Shown here: in pieces, positions 37,563 through 48,225 of the stretch
Layout: each line of letters starts with the position of its first letter
Position numbering within the stretch: position 1 is the stretch's first letter
Origin: Fibrobacter sp.
GTDB lineage: Bacteria; Fibrobacterota; Chitinivibrionia; Chitinivibrionales; Chitinispirillaceae
Assembly (NCBI GenBank): GCA_012513915.1
Contig: JAAZBG010000036.1
Location: forward strand, 1-62,896
Direction of reading: 5' to 3'
DNA: 62,896 nt
Program-made: the position numbers and the translations under genes
Notes under the pieces: generated by a model
Told to the model about the DNA's origin: nothing
Database searches by the model: none
What the model saw: only the letters and a program-made list of their open reading frames with translations

Positions 37563-37635
37563 ACCTATTTCCTTTTTTATTTCGCGTATTTTATTTTGTA
37601 AATTAAACCTTTAAAATCCGTTACTATTGATAGAC

Positions 37636-38094
37636 TTACAGCTTTACACCTTTCATGGCAAGGATCTTCACAAGTTCCTCTTTTGGAAAGAACCCCTCAT
37701 GACGATAATACTCTGTTCCATCTTTATCAAGAAAGATCTGTGTTGGAATTGATCGTATACCATACTTCGCCCCGAATGGCTTTCCTTCACTGGTCCATAC
37801 ATCATGAAAAACAACGTTCACCTGTTTACCATATTTTTTCTCAACCTCATCCATTATTGGCTGCATCATTTTGCATGGAATGCAGTTGACAGATCCGAGT
37901 TCAACAAACGTTACCAGAATATCACTTTTTGTCTCAGTTTTCTTTGCAGCGGTCTTAGCAGTTTTCTTTACTGCTGCGTTTGATGAATCTGTCTTTGATG
38001 TTGTGGTTTGTGCCAAAACATCTGAGTACCTACCGACAATCAGAATCGCAGCCAACATAATTGCACCAAGAAAATAAATTTTAAATCGTATCAT
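37636..38094 (-). CDS. exported thioredoxin-fold protein
   Basis: 152 residues: a signal anchor or cleavable signal (about 8-28), an Ala/Lys/Thr-rich linker (30-57), then a thioredoxin domain with VNCIPCKMM (Cys71, Cys74) and the cis-Pro loop RSIPTQIFLDKDG. It acts in the periplasm as a thiol-disulfide protein. Its place between arsP and the arsE/F/G-like genes suggests it supplies reductant for arsenical handling. The ribosome binding site is GGAG. Confidence 0.85.
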   Translation of the reverse strand: MIRFKIYFLGAIMLAAILIVGRYSDVLAQTTTSKTDSSNAAVKKTAKTAAKKTETKSDILVTFVELGSVNCIPCKMMQPIMDEVEKKYGKQVNVVFHDVWTSEGKPFGAKYGIRSIPTQIFLDKDGTEYYRHEGFFPKEELVKILAMKGVKL

Positions 38095-38151
38095 TTTTAT
38101 AATCTCCTTTGTAAATTTTTATAGTTTTTCTTACAATGCTGTTTTTTCCTG

Positions 38152-38300
38152 ATCCCATAGGGATTAAATATTTATAGAATACATAACAATAAAAACAATC
38201 CGCGTCCCGTAGGGACGATATATTTATTGTACAAGTATCCGTGAATGTGTTTGCCATACGCTATTTACCAGCCCATGCATATATTGTCCCTCTGGGACAA
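38152..38300. repeat. cluster of short dispersed palindromes in the ars operon
   Basis: Three small hairpins, ATCCCATAGGGAT, GTCCCGTAGGGAC and TGTCCCTCTGGGACA, are separated by AT-rich spacers (TTAAATATTTATAG, GATATATTTATTG). They interrupt the arsP-thioredoxin gap (38095-38383), which has no gene. They look like a REP-type element. Confidence 0.6.
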
Positions 38301-38383
38301 AAACTTTCCTGATACACCACTAAATTTTGTGACAGACATTTGATACTTCGTAATAATAATTCGTTTATTTATCATTATCTCCA

Positions 38384-39700
38384 TTAAAAAAATCTCCCGT
38401 ATAGCATTCCTGACGTTGTTGCCATAATGACAACAAGGATAATAAATGTAACCGTTTTTCTGAACCCCATTATGCCATTAAGTACAAGAATGCTCGGTAG
38501 TGACAGTGCCGGGCCTGCAAGTAACAGTGCTAATGCCGGACCCTTTCCCATACCGCTTGCTATCAATCCTTGTAAAATTGGTACTTCTGTCAATGTTGCG
38601 AAATACATGAATGCTCCTACGAGCGATGACAGGAGATTTGCCCTAAAGGAGTTCCCCCCTACTGCTGCCGAAACCCACTCTGATGGAATAATACCTTCAT
38701 GGCCGACTCTACCGAGTAAAAACCCGGATATCAAAACACCAAATAACAGCAGTGGCAAGATCTGTTTCGCAAATGTCCATGATGATGAAAACCATTCACC
38801 GCATTCACCCTTATCCAAACTGGTAACAACGGAAAATCCCATTGCACCGGCTGCAAATAGTGCCATAGGCATAAATTCATCAGGTATTGACGTAGGAGCA
38901 ATTATTGCAAGTATCACTGCCGGAAGGGCTGCAGAAACTACTTTCCACCATTTCATTTTAAACCAAAATATCATAATCAGCCCGAGGATTACCGAAAATA
39001 GTGAGGTGATACCCCATTTCTGATTATAAACAAGCGCCCATACTCCACTATTGTCAATCGGCTTACCCCAGTTTGCAAATACAAGAATCGCAATCATCAC
39101 CGCAAAATAAAATGATGTTTTCCAGAGTGGTCTTGTATCACCCTGCTGCGGCATTGCCATTTGTACTGCGACCTTTTGTTTTTCATCAGTCCTAAAAATA
39201 AGATGCATAACAACACCAATAACAATGCTAAACACAATTGCACCAACCGCACGAGCTATACCAAGTTCTACGCCAAGAATTCTGGCTGTAAGAATAATTG
39301 CAAGTACGTTAATTGCCGGTCCGGCATACAGAAATGCTGTGGCCGGGCCGATTCCAGCTCCCATCTTGTAAATACCTGCAAACAGGGGAAGTACCGTACA
39401 GGAACAAACCGCGAGGACTGTTCCAGATACCGAGGCAACACCATAGGCAAGAATTTTATTGGCTTTGGCTCCAAGATATTTCATCACCGATGCCTGGCTG
39501 ATAAAAACGCCAATCGCACCTGCTATAAAAAATGCCGGAATTAAGCAGAGAAGTACGTGTTCCCGCGCATACCACTTTGCAAGTTCGAGTGCTTCAAAGA
39601 TGGCATTATCAAATCGGGTAATACCAACCGGCAGATAGAAAAAACCGAGGAATACTGCTACAATTATTCCAAAACTTTTTATCTCCTTCTTCCACTCCAT
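38384..39700 (-). CDS. arsP: ArsP-like permease (DUF318 family)
   Basis: A 438-residue inner-membrane permease with about ten helices in two repeats. The first repeat has VLAVCSCTVLPLFAGIYKMGAG and YAGPAINVLAI, the second FATLTEVPILQGLIASGMG and LLAGPALSLPSILVLNG. The Cys-Ser-Cys motif and GPAxN are typical of the permease family that includes the trivalent organoarsenical exporter ArsP. It follows arsR by 46 bases, so arsenic control is very likely. It could also act on another metal or metalloid, as many family members are uncharacterised. Confidence 0.8.
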   Translation of the reverse strand: MEWKKEIKSFGIIVAVFLGFFYLPVGITRFDNAIFEALELAKWYAREHVLLCLIPAFFIAGAIGVFISQASVMKYLGAKANKILAYGVASVSGTVLAVCSCTVLPLFAGIYKMGAGIGPATAFLYAGPAINVLAIILTARILGVELGIARAVGAIVFSIVIGVVMHLIFRTDEKQKVAVQMAMPQQGDTRPLWKTSFYFAVMIAILVFANWGKPIDNSGVWALVYNQKWGITSLFSVILGLIMIFWFKMKWWKVVSAALPAVILAIIAPTSIPDEFMPMALFAAGAMGFSVVTSLDKGECGEWFSSSWTFAKQILPLLLFGVLISGFLLGRVGHEGIIPSEWVSAAVGGNSFRANLLSSLVGAFMYFATLTEVPILQGLIASGMGKGPALALLLAGPALSLPSILVLNGIMGFRKTVTFIILVVIMATTSGMLYGRFF

Positions 39701-39746
39701 CAGGCACTCCTTATTCTATTGCGGTAACTTTAATCTTTTTAAACAT

Positions 39747-40067
39747 TTACTTGACAAGCTCAAGTTGTGCCTGTGCGCGTGCTTTTATGACCGATTCAAG
39801 ACAACCCATAAAATTTACGGTACAGGGCATAACAAGGCGATAAAAGACCATCAGACCTCTCTTATCAATAGCGACAATGCCTGCACTTTTTAAAACGGAA
39901 AGATGCTTTGAAACCGTTGACATATCAACTCCGGCAAGTTCAGTAAGTTCACAGACGCAATGTTCCCGTTCCGATAATACTTTTATAATCATCAGTCGCG
40001 TGGGGTGTGCCATTGCTTTAACTATCTCAGCCTGCGCACTAATAAGCGCAAGGTTTGGTTGTATCAT
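39747..40067 (-). CDS. arsR: ArsR/SmtB-family metalloregulator
   Basis: 106 residues with a winged helix. Cys37-x-Cys39 in REHCVCELTEL is the As(III)-binding site at the start of the DNA-binding helix region; MSTVSKHLSVLKSAGIV is the recognition helix. Extra cysteines (82, 89) near the C-terminus may be a third ligand. It represses its own operon until arsenite binds. A palindrome overlapping a consensus promoter lies directly upstream (40098-40134). Confidence 0.92.
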   Translation of the reverse strand: MIQPNLALISAQAEIVKAMAHPTRLMIIKVLSEREHCVCELTELAGVDMSTVSKHLSVLKSAGIVAIDKRGLMVFYRLVMPCTVNFMGCLESVIKARAQAQLELVK

Positions 40068-40097
40068 AACGCTGCTCCATTCAATGCCTAAATGTGT

Positions 40098-40134
40098 TAT
40101 TTGGTAATATAGCCAAATAGTTTCGAAAATTCAA
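40098..40134 (-). promoter_or_regulatory. arsR promoter with overlapping ArsR operator
   Basis: On the minus strand: TTGAAT (40134-40129), a 17-base spacer, then TATATT (40111-40106). The palindrome TATTTGG-N8-CCAAATA spans 40098-40119 and covers the -10, so bound ArsR would block RNA polymerase. Confidence 0.8.
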
Positions 40135-40342
40135 GTGTTTTTTAAAAAAGAAGTCATAGTAAACTTTTAAGAATCAATTGATAGTCCATGTGCATCATCT
40201 GAAAGTTGGGAAAACTGTCAGAAACCCATTACACATTTTTTTTCGTTCTCTGAATAGTTCGGGAATAATTTAACACATAAAGCAAGCGACCGTACTTTGA
40301 TTAATCTGATGATTGTATTTCAAGTGCGGGAGTTATTGTACA

Positions 40343-40390
40343 GATACAGGAAATGCAGACCTCAAAGAACCGGCCTGCATTTCCTGTATC
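40343..40390 (-). terminator. long hairpin after katG
   Basis: GATACAGGAAATGCAG (40343-40358) pairs perfectly over 16 bases with CTGCATTTCCTGTATC (40375-40390). It starts 15 bases past the katG stop. There is no T run, so it may stabilise the mRNA end as well as end transcription. Confidence 0.6.
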
Positions 40391-40404
40391 ATCTGAAAAA
40401 AATC

Positions 40405-42648
<2,244 letters not shown>

Positions 42649-42656
42649 TCATATCA

Positions 42657-42704
42657 CATGTACCATGTAGGGGCAGGTCGCGACTTGCCCCTACATGGTA
42701 CATG
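42657..42704. repeat. 48-base near-perfect palindrome
   Basis: CATGTACCATGTAGGGGCA pairs with TGCCCCTACATGGTACATG. The centre GTCGCGAC is itself palindromic, leaving one G/T mismatch per side. It lies about 50 bases upstream of the katG start, too far to be its terminator. Confidence 0.85.
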
Positions 42705-42877
42705 CTATATGCGACCTACCTGAACAATGCTGGATTATCAAAAAAGAAGTGCCACCATGGTAAGCTGATTGTTTAATGTTTTTCAGGACTGGCACAAAAA
42801 AATAATACTTCATCGCACGAAAAAAGCCAAGTCTATTTTTGACAGGATTGTACCTGGCATGCTTTTGCCGGTTAAAG

Positions 42878-42920
42878 CCTCACCCCCAGCCCCCTCTCCA
42901 CTCGTGGAAGAGGGGGTGAA
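42878..42920. repeat. dispersed C/G-rich palindromic repeat, copy R4
   Basis: CCTCACCCCCAGCCCCCTCT is followed by CCACTCGTGG and AAGAGGGGGTGAA. It belongs to the same family as R1-R3. Confidence 0.8.
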
Positions 42921-43092
42921 TTGATATTTGTACAAAGCAGGTACGTATTCCTGCTTATTTATTATAATAAACAAGTTGCCAGGAAGGTGTGAACCACCCT
43001 AAAGTACGGTGATTCTTAACGAAATTAACATTCAGAATCAGTTGTACCAAAAAATTTAACGCAAAGCAGTATGCGTGGGAATGTCGTGATAC

Positions 43093-43644
43093 TCAATTCT
43101 TACGAAATACTGCAGTTCTGCTGACAATACCCTGCTCATTTATAAGAACCAGGCCACTCTTTTCACATATCTGCAGGACATCAAGAAATTGACTTTTTGT
43201 AACATGAAATTTCGGTTCAGCCAGATAGAATGTACCACCGGGTTTAAGATTGTGGCATATTTCTGTTATCAGATGCAGGGGATCAGGAGTTTCGTGCATC
43301 ATGAAAAATGTCAGAATAAAATCAGCCTGCTGCGAAATGTCAAGTGATTCTGCGCTGCATTTGTGTACTGTTACTCTGGATGTATAGCCAGCAGACGCTA
43401 CCTTTTTTCTGGTTAACGCAAGCATCTCATCCTGAAGATCTATTGCGATCACCTTCCCGCTGCTGCCAACCATTTCTGCCAGTGCAGGAATAAATGCACC
43501 GGGTCCACATCCTACATCAAGAACGGTATCACCCTCTTTGATATATGGTTTAAACATTTTCCGGGGATTTTGTAAGAAGCGACGAACACCATTGTCAAGC
43601 CACTTTACATGATCCAAACCACAGACATCAGTTTTTTTGTTCAT
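43093..43644 (-). CDS. class I SAM-dependent methyltransferase
   Basis: 183 residues with motif I VLDVGCGPGAF (about 41-51), an acidic residue after strand 2 (VIAIDLQDEML) and a motif similar to UbiE/Methyltransferase_11 (FILTFFMMHETPDPLHLITE). The substrate is unknown. It follows the tetR gene on the same strand, and both genes have the same palindrome in front of them, so it is probably the regulator's main target. Such pairs often serve detoxification or small-molecule modification. Confidence 0.85.
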   Translation of the reverse strand: MNKKTDVCGLDHVKWLDNGVRRFLQNPRKMFKPYIKEGDTVLDVGCGPGAFIPALAEMVGSSGKVIAIDLQDEMLALTRKKVASAGYTSRVTVHKCSAESLDISQQADFILTFFMMHETPDPLHLITEICHNLKPGGTFYLAEPKFHVTKSQFLDVLQICEKSGLVLINEQGIVSRTAVFRKN

Positions 43645-43662
43645 ACTTTCTCCATATTTAAT

Positions 43663-43677
43663 TGAACGTACGGTTAA
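43663..43677. promoter_or_regulatory. TetR-type operator upstream of the methyltransferase gene
   Basis: TGAACGTACGGTTAA, centred on CGTACG, in the 51-base gap before the methyltransferase start. The identical 15-mer lies upstream of the tetR gene. Confidence 0.7.
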
Positions 43678-43695
43678 TTATCGGGGTAAATTTTT

Positions 43696-44310
43696 TTAGT
43701 CTTGTCGTATATGGCTTTCTTTAAACACTTTAGAAAACAGTTCCACCAGTTTTTCCTGTTCGCAATTGAAATAGGCAGCCCATTTCTCTTTAAAGAGTGA
43801 AAAAAACACTATTGGTAAAAAACCGGTGAAGAATTCATGAACCATAAGCTCCTCCCTGCTGATATCAGTGTTACATTTTTCTTTTAATGCAACCAGCATA
43901 TCATCAACATTCTTTGAGATGATCATTTCTGCACACTTGAATAGTGAAATATGACCTGATTGTTCATTTTTTAGCGACTCCATAAGCATCACCGATAAAA
44001 TTCCTTTTCGTTTACTTAAAAACGATACAATATCATTGATCCGTTCAGCTGCACCAGCTTTATGCAATGACTGATCAAGCTGTTCCTGTGATGACCCGAC
44101 GAGACAAAACATCTCCTCAAGGGTTTGGCTGAAAAGTGAGTCGATAATGTCCTGTTTATTCTTGAAATGGTAATAAATCAGTGCTTTATTAACACCGGCA
44201 GCGCTTGAGATATTTTGAATACTGGTTCCATCAAAACCCTTTTCAGAAAAGATTTTTTCAGCAACAGCCAGTATTTTTTTCCGGGTTATATTACCGCCGG
44301 TTCTTGCCAC
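43696..44310 (-). CDS. TetR/AcrR-family transcription regulator
   Basis: 204 residues. The N-terminal helix-turn-helix (GTSIQNISSAAGVNKALIYYHFKNKQDII, cited here as residues about 28-57) is typical. The C-terminal ligand-binding part (VHEFFTGFLPIVFFSLFKEKW) is hydrophobic, and no ligand can be named. The 15-base palindrome 19 bases upstream, repeated before the methyltransferase, implies autorepression and co-control. Confidence 0.92.
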   Translation of the reverse strand: MARTGGNITRKKILAVAEKIFSEKGFDGTSIQNISSAAGVNKALIYYHFKNKQDIIDSLFSQTLEEMFCLVGSSQEQLDQSLHKAGAAERINDIVSFLSKRKGILSVMLMESLKNEQSGHISLFKCAEMIISKNVDDMLVALKEKCNTDISREELMVHEFFTGFLPIVFFSLFKEKWAAYFNCEQEKLVELFSKVFKESHIRQD

Positions 44311-44329
44311 AGATGCCTCCTGAAATAAC

Positions 44330-44344
44330 TGAACGTACGGTTAA
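44330..44344. promoter_or_regulatory. TetR-type operator upstream of the tetR gene
   Basis: TGAACGTACGGTTAA, identical over 15 bases to 43663-43677. Confidence 0.7.
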
Positions 44345-44368
44345 ATATACTATTATTCCCATAGTGAA

Positions 44369-44821
44369 TCAAGAAAAGTTTTTATACATGCAGATCTCTT
44401 TTGCATACTTGCCGTTAAGTATGGTTTGATCCCTTCTGGCAATACGATTTTCCTGTGATATTGACACTCCGCGAAATGGTATAAAACAATCTGAATTCAA
44501 CTGCTTTTTGCTCAAACGCTCAAGATAGCGCCTGCATTGAGCTGCAATATCATATCCAAGCAAAGCGCCAAGAATAAAGTCCTGCTCATCAGAAAGTTTT
44601 GACAAGTGAAATTCTCCAAACGATCTTATTACGTCAACACAATCGGTATCACCAAAAAACACGTTTATTTTGGTGATATTAACATCCATGATCAGATAAC
44701 TGATTGCATTTGATTCAAGTTTTCGAATAATTTTCTCTTTGTCAGCGTGTTTCGCCGTGTGAAGCACCATCCGCCTGAGTCCTTTTTGATATTCATATAC
44801 ATGATGACAAAAAACTTCCAT
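44369..44821 (-). CDS. DUF2023 family protein
   Basis: 150 residues; the first about 105 fit the DUF2023 family (EVFCHHVYEYQKGLRRMVLHT, then NAISYLIMDVNITKINVFFGD, then LGALLGYDIAAQCRRYLER). The last about 40 residues are a tail I do not recognise. No signal peptide or membrane segment. Family members are known to occur with ferrous-iron transport genes in other anaerobes; here a DtxR-like palindrome lies 36 bases upstream and the feo operon is next door. A role in iron handling is inferred from that. Confidence 0.75.
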   Translation of the reverse strand: MEVFCHHVYEYQKGLRRMVLHTAKHADKEKIIRKLESNAISYLIMDVNITKINVFFGDTDCVDVIRSFGEFHLSKLSDEQDFILGALLGYDIAAQCRRYLERLSKKQLNSDCFIPFRGVSISQENRIARRDQTILNGKYAKEICMYKNFS

Positions 44822-44856
44822 AACTAAGCCCTTTCAGTTAGCGTCTTGTACATATA

Positions 44857-44870
44857 TTAGACATTTCTAA
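44857..44870. promoter_or_regulatory. DtxR-like operator upstream of the DUF2023 gene
   Basis: TTAGA-CATT-TCTAA matches in spacing and arms the site before dtxR (48972-48987), with a related site before feoA (48194-48209). Confidence 0.65.
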
Positions 44871-44885
44871 CTCGAATAAAAAATA

Positions 44886-45521
44886 TCAGAATGATATAGT
44901 GATACCACTTGTCACCACAAGTGCATCAATATTTTGAAAATTCCCTCCCAAACCGACAGCTATTACGGTCCAGTCAACAATCTGAACAGCAACACCAATC
45001 TGCCACCAGTTCAGTTCATCATGGTTGCCTGCAATTTCAAACCCCGTAATAAAACGATCTGATTCATAGAGTGTTGAAACACCAAAAGTCATTAGTGCAC
45101 TATCGATGCCCCCTTCAGCTTCGAATCCCAGATTGGCGTTAAACCCGATTGATTTAACAGAATGCGAAAGGATTACATTGGCTGCATAGGCAGTTTCTCC
45201 CAATGTGCCCGCAAGACTTAACGCCAGATGATCTTCTATTGCAACGAATTTTAATGATAGACCAAGCGAACTCATTGACGCGGCATCTTCCGGAGCAAAT
45301 GTGTAGCCAAATCCGGCACCAATATCCATTTTTTCTGTTAAACCATGCTTTACACCAAGCCCGGCCTCACCATACTCCTTCCAGAAACTTACTGCACTTT
45401 CAATTTCAAAATTCCCCTGTTCAACAGTCCCGGCATCATCAACAGAAAATGGCATTCCGGCAAATGAAAACGCATTTAACCCGATTATTACAGCGATACA
45501 TCTGTACACTTTTTTAATCAT
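44886..45521 (-). CDS. outer-membrane beta-barrel protein
   Basis: 211 residues: a signal peptide (1-21), then alternating amphipathic strands (MDIGAGFGYTFAPEDAASMS, then LGLSLKFVAIEDHLALSLAG) ending in Phe, the usual outer-membrane barrel terminus. About 10-12 short strands are expected. Resemblance is to small transporter-like barrels of unknown cargo. It lies between feoB and the DUF2023 gene. An iron link would be by neighbourhood only, as I found no DtxR-like site in front of it. Confidence 0.75.
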   Translation of the reverse strand: MIKKVYRCIAVIIGLNAFSFAGMPFSVDDAGTVEQGNFEIESAVSFWKEYGEAGLGVKHGLTEKMDIGAGFGYTFAPEDAASMSSLGLSLKFVAIEDHLALSLAGTLGETAYAANVILSHSVKSIGFNANLGFEAEGGIDSALMTFGVSTLYESDRFITGFEIAGNHDELNWWQIGVAVQIVDWTVIAVGLGGNFQNIDALVVTSGITISF

Positions 45522-45656
45522 ACTTGAGGCTCCTTTATTTTATTAAATTATTTTTTTTAGTAATATGCGACCATAAGAGAATCTTTTTCTCTTTGTTAAC
45601 ATACGTTACAGTAAGACATAACAATATTTACAATTAATAATCTGCCATCAGTATAA

Positions 45657-45701
45657 ACACACACACCAGAGTAATTAATTCATTGTGCCTCTGGTATGTG
45701 T
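45657..45701 (-). terminator. terminator of the feo operon
   Basis: ACACACCAGAG at 45661-45671 pairs with CTCTGGTATGTGT at 45689-45701. On the minus strand the hairpin starts nine bases past the feoB stop and is followed by GTGTTTAT. Confidence 0.65.
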
Positions 45702-45709
45702 CAGTACTA

Positions 45710-47893
45710 TTACCGTATAAAAATCCGCCCGATCTGATACACCACGGTAGCAGCGGTCCAGGCCAGACACAACTGATAACACACCGAGAATACGGACCAC
45801 TTCCAGTTCCCGAGTTCCCTTACAGCAGTTATCAGCGCAACAACACATGGCGTATACAACAGAACAAAGAGCATAAACGCAAAGCCTGAGAGCGGGGTAA
45901 AATTACTCCGGATTACATCACGAAGTCCATCACTATTCTCAGCCTCACCTTCTCCCACTGCGTAAAGTACTCCCATCGAACTGACAACCACCTCTTTTGC
46001 GACAAAACCGGTGACAAGTGATACTGCCCCGCGCCAGTCGGTGCCGAAGGGGGTAACCAGTGGTTCTAAAAATTTTCCAACGCGTCCAATGTAAGTCTGC
46101 GACATTTTCTCTGCCTGATACTCTTTTTGAAGAACTGCAACTACCGATACTTTTGTAGTTGAGTCAATTGACATATCAGCCTCAGCAGCTGCAATTTTGT
46201 CTTCATATTTTTTGTCAATCTCCGGATTATTTGGATAAGCACCAGCCCACCACAAAACAACTGAGAAAACAAGCACCACACCACCCATTTTTTTAAGATA
46301 ATGTTCGGTTTTGTGCCACATGTGGATAAGAATGCTTCGTAAGGTTGGAAGCCGGTATGGCGGGAGTTCCATGACAAAAGGATAATCATCTGTTTTTTTG
46401 AAAAACGTATGCTTGAACAGAAGCCCCATAAGAATAAATGCACCGAATCCAAAGAGTACCTGAAAAAGAAACACGACATTCCCCGCATGTTTCGGAAACA
46501 ATGCACCTGCAAACAAAACAAATACCGGCAGACGTGCAGAACAGGAAACAAGCGGTGTTAACAGGATCGTTTTAATTCTGTCTTTTGGTGACTCCAGTGT
46601 GCGGGCTGCCATAATTGCCGGAACGCTGCAGCCGAGGCCCATCAGCATCGGAATAAAGCTCTTACCATGTAAACCAATCCGGTGCATCATTTTATCCATG
46701 ATAAACGCAGCACGCGCCATGTATCCGGTATCCTCCATAATCGATATTCCCAGAAACAGAATAAGTATATTTGGAAGAAAAACAATAACACCTCCCACAC
46801 CGGCTATTATTCCGTCAACAAGCAGATCCCTGAAAACGCTCTCCGGCAGGTGTGATGATGCAACATCGCCAAGCCATCCGAAGAGAATCCCGATCCAGCC
46901 CATCGGGATCTCTCCAAGTTTGAATGTTGCCTGAAAAAGAAGCCACATAAAAACAATGAACACCGGATATGCCCAGAAACGATGTGTCAGCACAGTGTCA
47001 ATTTTATCAGATACCTGCACCCTGTCAACCTTTGTCAGGTTAACAGTCTCCCTGCTGATTCCGGATATGTACCCATATCGCGCTTCAACAATAAAGCTCT
47101 CGGGGGTATCACCAAGTTTCTTCTCTATTTCAGCTATATATTTACCACACTGTTCAATAATTTCCCGTCCCTGAGGAGCCTCATTGATTTTCCTGGCAAC
47201 TTCCTTATCCGATTCAAACAACTGAACTGCATCATAGCGGGCATTCTTGACATCAGGGTTTGCCTGCGAAATCATTTGTGCAAGCGATTTAATCACCGAT
47301 TCAAGTTCCTGTGGATAGTTTACAGAAAATAAATGTGACGTTTCTTTCCTTGATGCATGCTCAATAATTGCATCCGTTAAGTCCTTCATTCCAAGATTAC
47401 TTCGGGAATTGGTCTTTACAACAGGCAAACCAAGCAGTTCACTGAGCCGCTTACAATCAATGGAGATCCCCTTCTGCATCACCTCATCCCACATATTAAG
47501 AGCAAGAACGGGACGTATTCCAAGCTCCAGTAATTGCACTGTCAGATACAAATGGCGTTCCAGGTTGGTGGCATCAATGACATTAACAACGACATCAGGG
47601 TTTTTCTCTGTAATAAACTGCCGTGCAACCTGCTCATCGGCAGAGCAGGTACTTAGAGAATACGTTCCCGGAAGATCGGTAATTAACAACTGACAACTTC
47701 CACTTCGTAAACTTCCCTCGACAATATCAACCGTAACACCACTCCAGTTGCCGACTTTCTGCGACGCACCAGTCAAGCAGTTAAACAATGACGTCTTACC
47801 TGAATTTGGATTTCCTGCAAGTGCTACCCGTATTATTTTTCTCGCAAAACCATCTGCTGATGCTGTACCGGTTTCATTATTCCCATGTTCCAT
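45710..47893 (-). CDS. feoB: ferrous iron transporter FeoB
   Basis: A 727-residue inner-membrane Fe(II) transporter. The cytosolic G domain has GNPNSGKTSLFN (G1), DLPGTYS (G3) and NMWDE (G4); after a helical spacer come two gate repeats with FLPNILILFLGISIMEDTGYMARAAF and MGLGCSVPAIMAAR. The longer frame from 47932 would overlap feoA. The ATG at 47893 has GAGGAG seven bases upstream and begins one base after the feoA stop, so it is chosen. It works with FeoA. Confidence 0.96.
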   Translation of the reverse strand: MEHGNNETGTASADGFARKIIRVALAGNPNSGKTSLFNCLTGASQKVGNWSGVTVDIVEGSLRSGSCQLLITDLPGTYSLSTCSADEQVARQFITEKNPDVVVNVIDATNLERHLYLTVQLLELGIRPVLALNMWDEVMQKGISIDCKRLSELLGLPVVKTNSRSNLGMKDLTDAIIEHASRKETSHLFSVNYPQELESVIKSLAQMISQANPDVKNARYDAVQLFESDKEVARKINEAPQGREIIEQCGKYIAEIEKKLGDTPESFIVEARYGYISGISRETVNLTKVDRVQVSDKIDTVLTHRFWAYPVFIVFMWLLFQATFKLGEIPMGWIGILFGWLGDVASSHLPESVFRDLLVDGIIAGVGGVIVFLPNILILFLGISIMEDTGYMARAAFIMDKMMHRIGLHGKSFIPMLMGLGCSVPAIMAARTLESPKDRIKTILLTPLVSCSARLPVFVLFAGALFPKHAGNVVFLFQVLFGFGAFILMGLLFKHTFFKKTDDYPFVMELPPYRLPTLRSILIHMWHKTEHYLKKMGGVVLVFSVVLWWAGAYPNNPEIDKKYEDKIAAAEADMSIDSTTKVSVVAVLQKEYQAEKMSQTYIGRVGKFLEPLVTPFGTDWRGAVSLVTGFVAKEVVVSSMGVLYAVGEGEAENSDGLRDVIRSNFTPLSGFAFMLFVLLYTPCVVALITAVRELGNWKWSVFSVCYQLCLAWTAATVVYQIGRIFIR

Positions 47894-47894
47894 A

Positions 47895-48143
47895 TCATTG
47901 CTCCTCAACCGACAATTCAACATCCCTGACAATTACACCACACGCCTCATCAACCCGTAATGAAATGCGTGACTGCCCTACTATCAATTCCACCGGATCT
48001 TTTAACGGCGCGTACTTTATAATTTCAACACCAGTTCCGGAAACAAACCCCATTTCCAGAAGTCTGCGTTTAAATACCCCTTCACCATCAAGCCGAACCA
48101 CCTGCACTCTGTCACCTGCTGCACACTCAGATAATTTTTTCAT
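47895..48143 (-). CDS. feoA: FeoA ferrous iron transport accessory protein
   Basis: 82 residues with the SH3-like FeoA fold: LSECAAGDRVQVVRLDG, RRLLEMGFVSGTGVEIIKYA and a final VRDVELSVEE. It binds FeoB and is needed for Fe(II) uptake. It ends one base before feoB. Its C-terminal part resembles the last 75 residues of the neighbouring DtxR protein. Confidence 0.93.
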   Translation of the reverse strand: MKKLSECAAGDRVQVVRLDGEGVFKRRLLEMGFVSGTGVEIIKYAPLKDPVELIVGQSRISLRVDEACGVIVRDVELSVEEQ

Positions 48144-48193
48144 TCTATCAACCTATACTCTATTTGTAAATATTGTTGTAACACTCTCAATCA

Positions 48194-48209
48194 GTTACAC
48201 AAGTCTAAC
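48194..48209. promoter_or_regulatory. DtxR-like operator upstream of feoA
   Basis: GTTACA-CAAG-TCTAAC, one mismatch from the perfect palindrome before dtxR. It lies in the 82-base dtxR-feoA gap, 51 bases from the feoA start. Confidence 0.6.
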
Positions 48210-48225
48210 TGAACACTAAAAAAAA

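Larger units (their letters stand above)
40068..40404. other. arsR promoter side and katG terminator region
   Basis: Apart from the two elements listed separately (arsR promoter/operator and a long hairpin after katG), I see no gene in these 337 bases. Confidence 0.5.
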
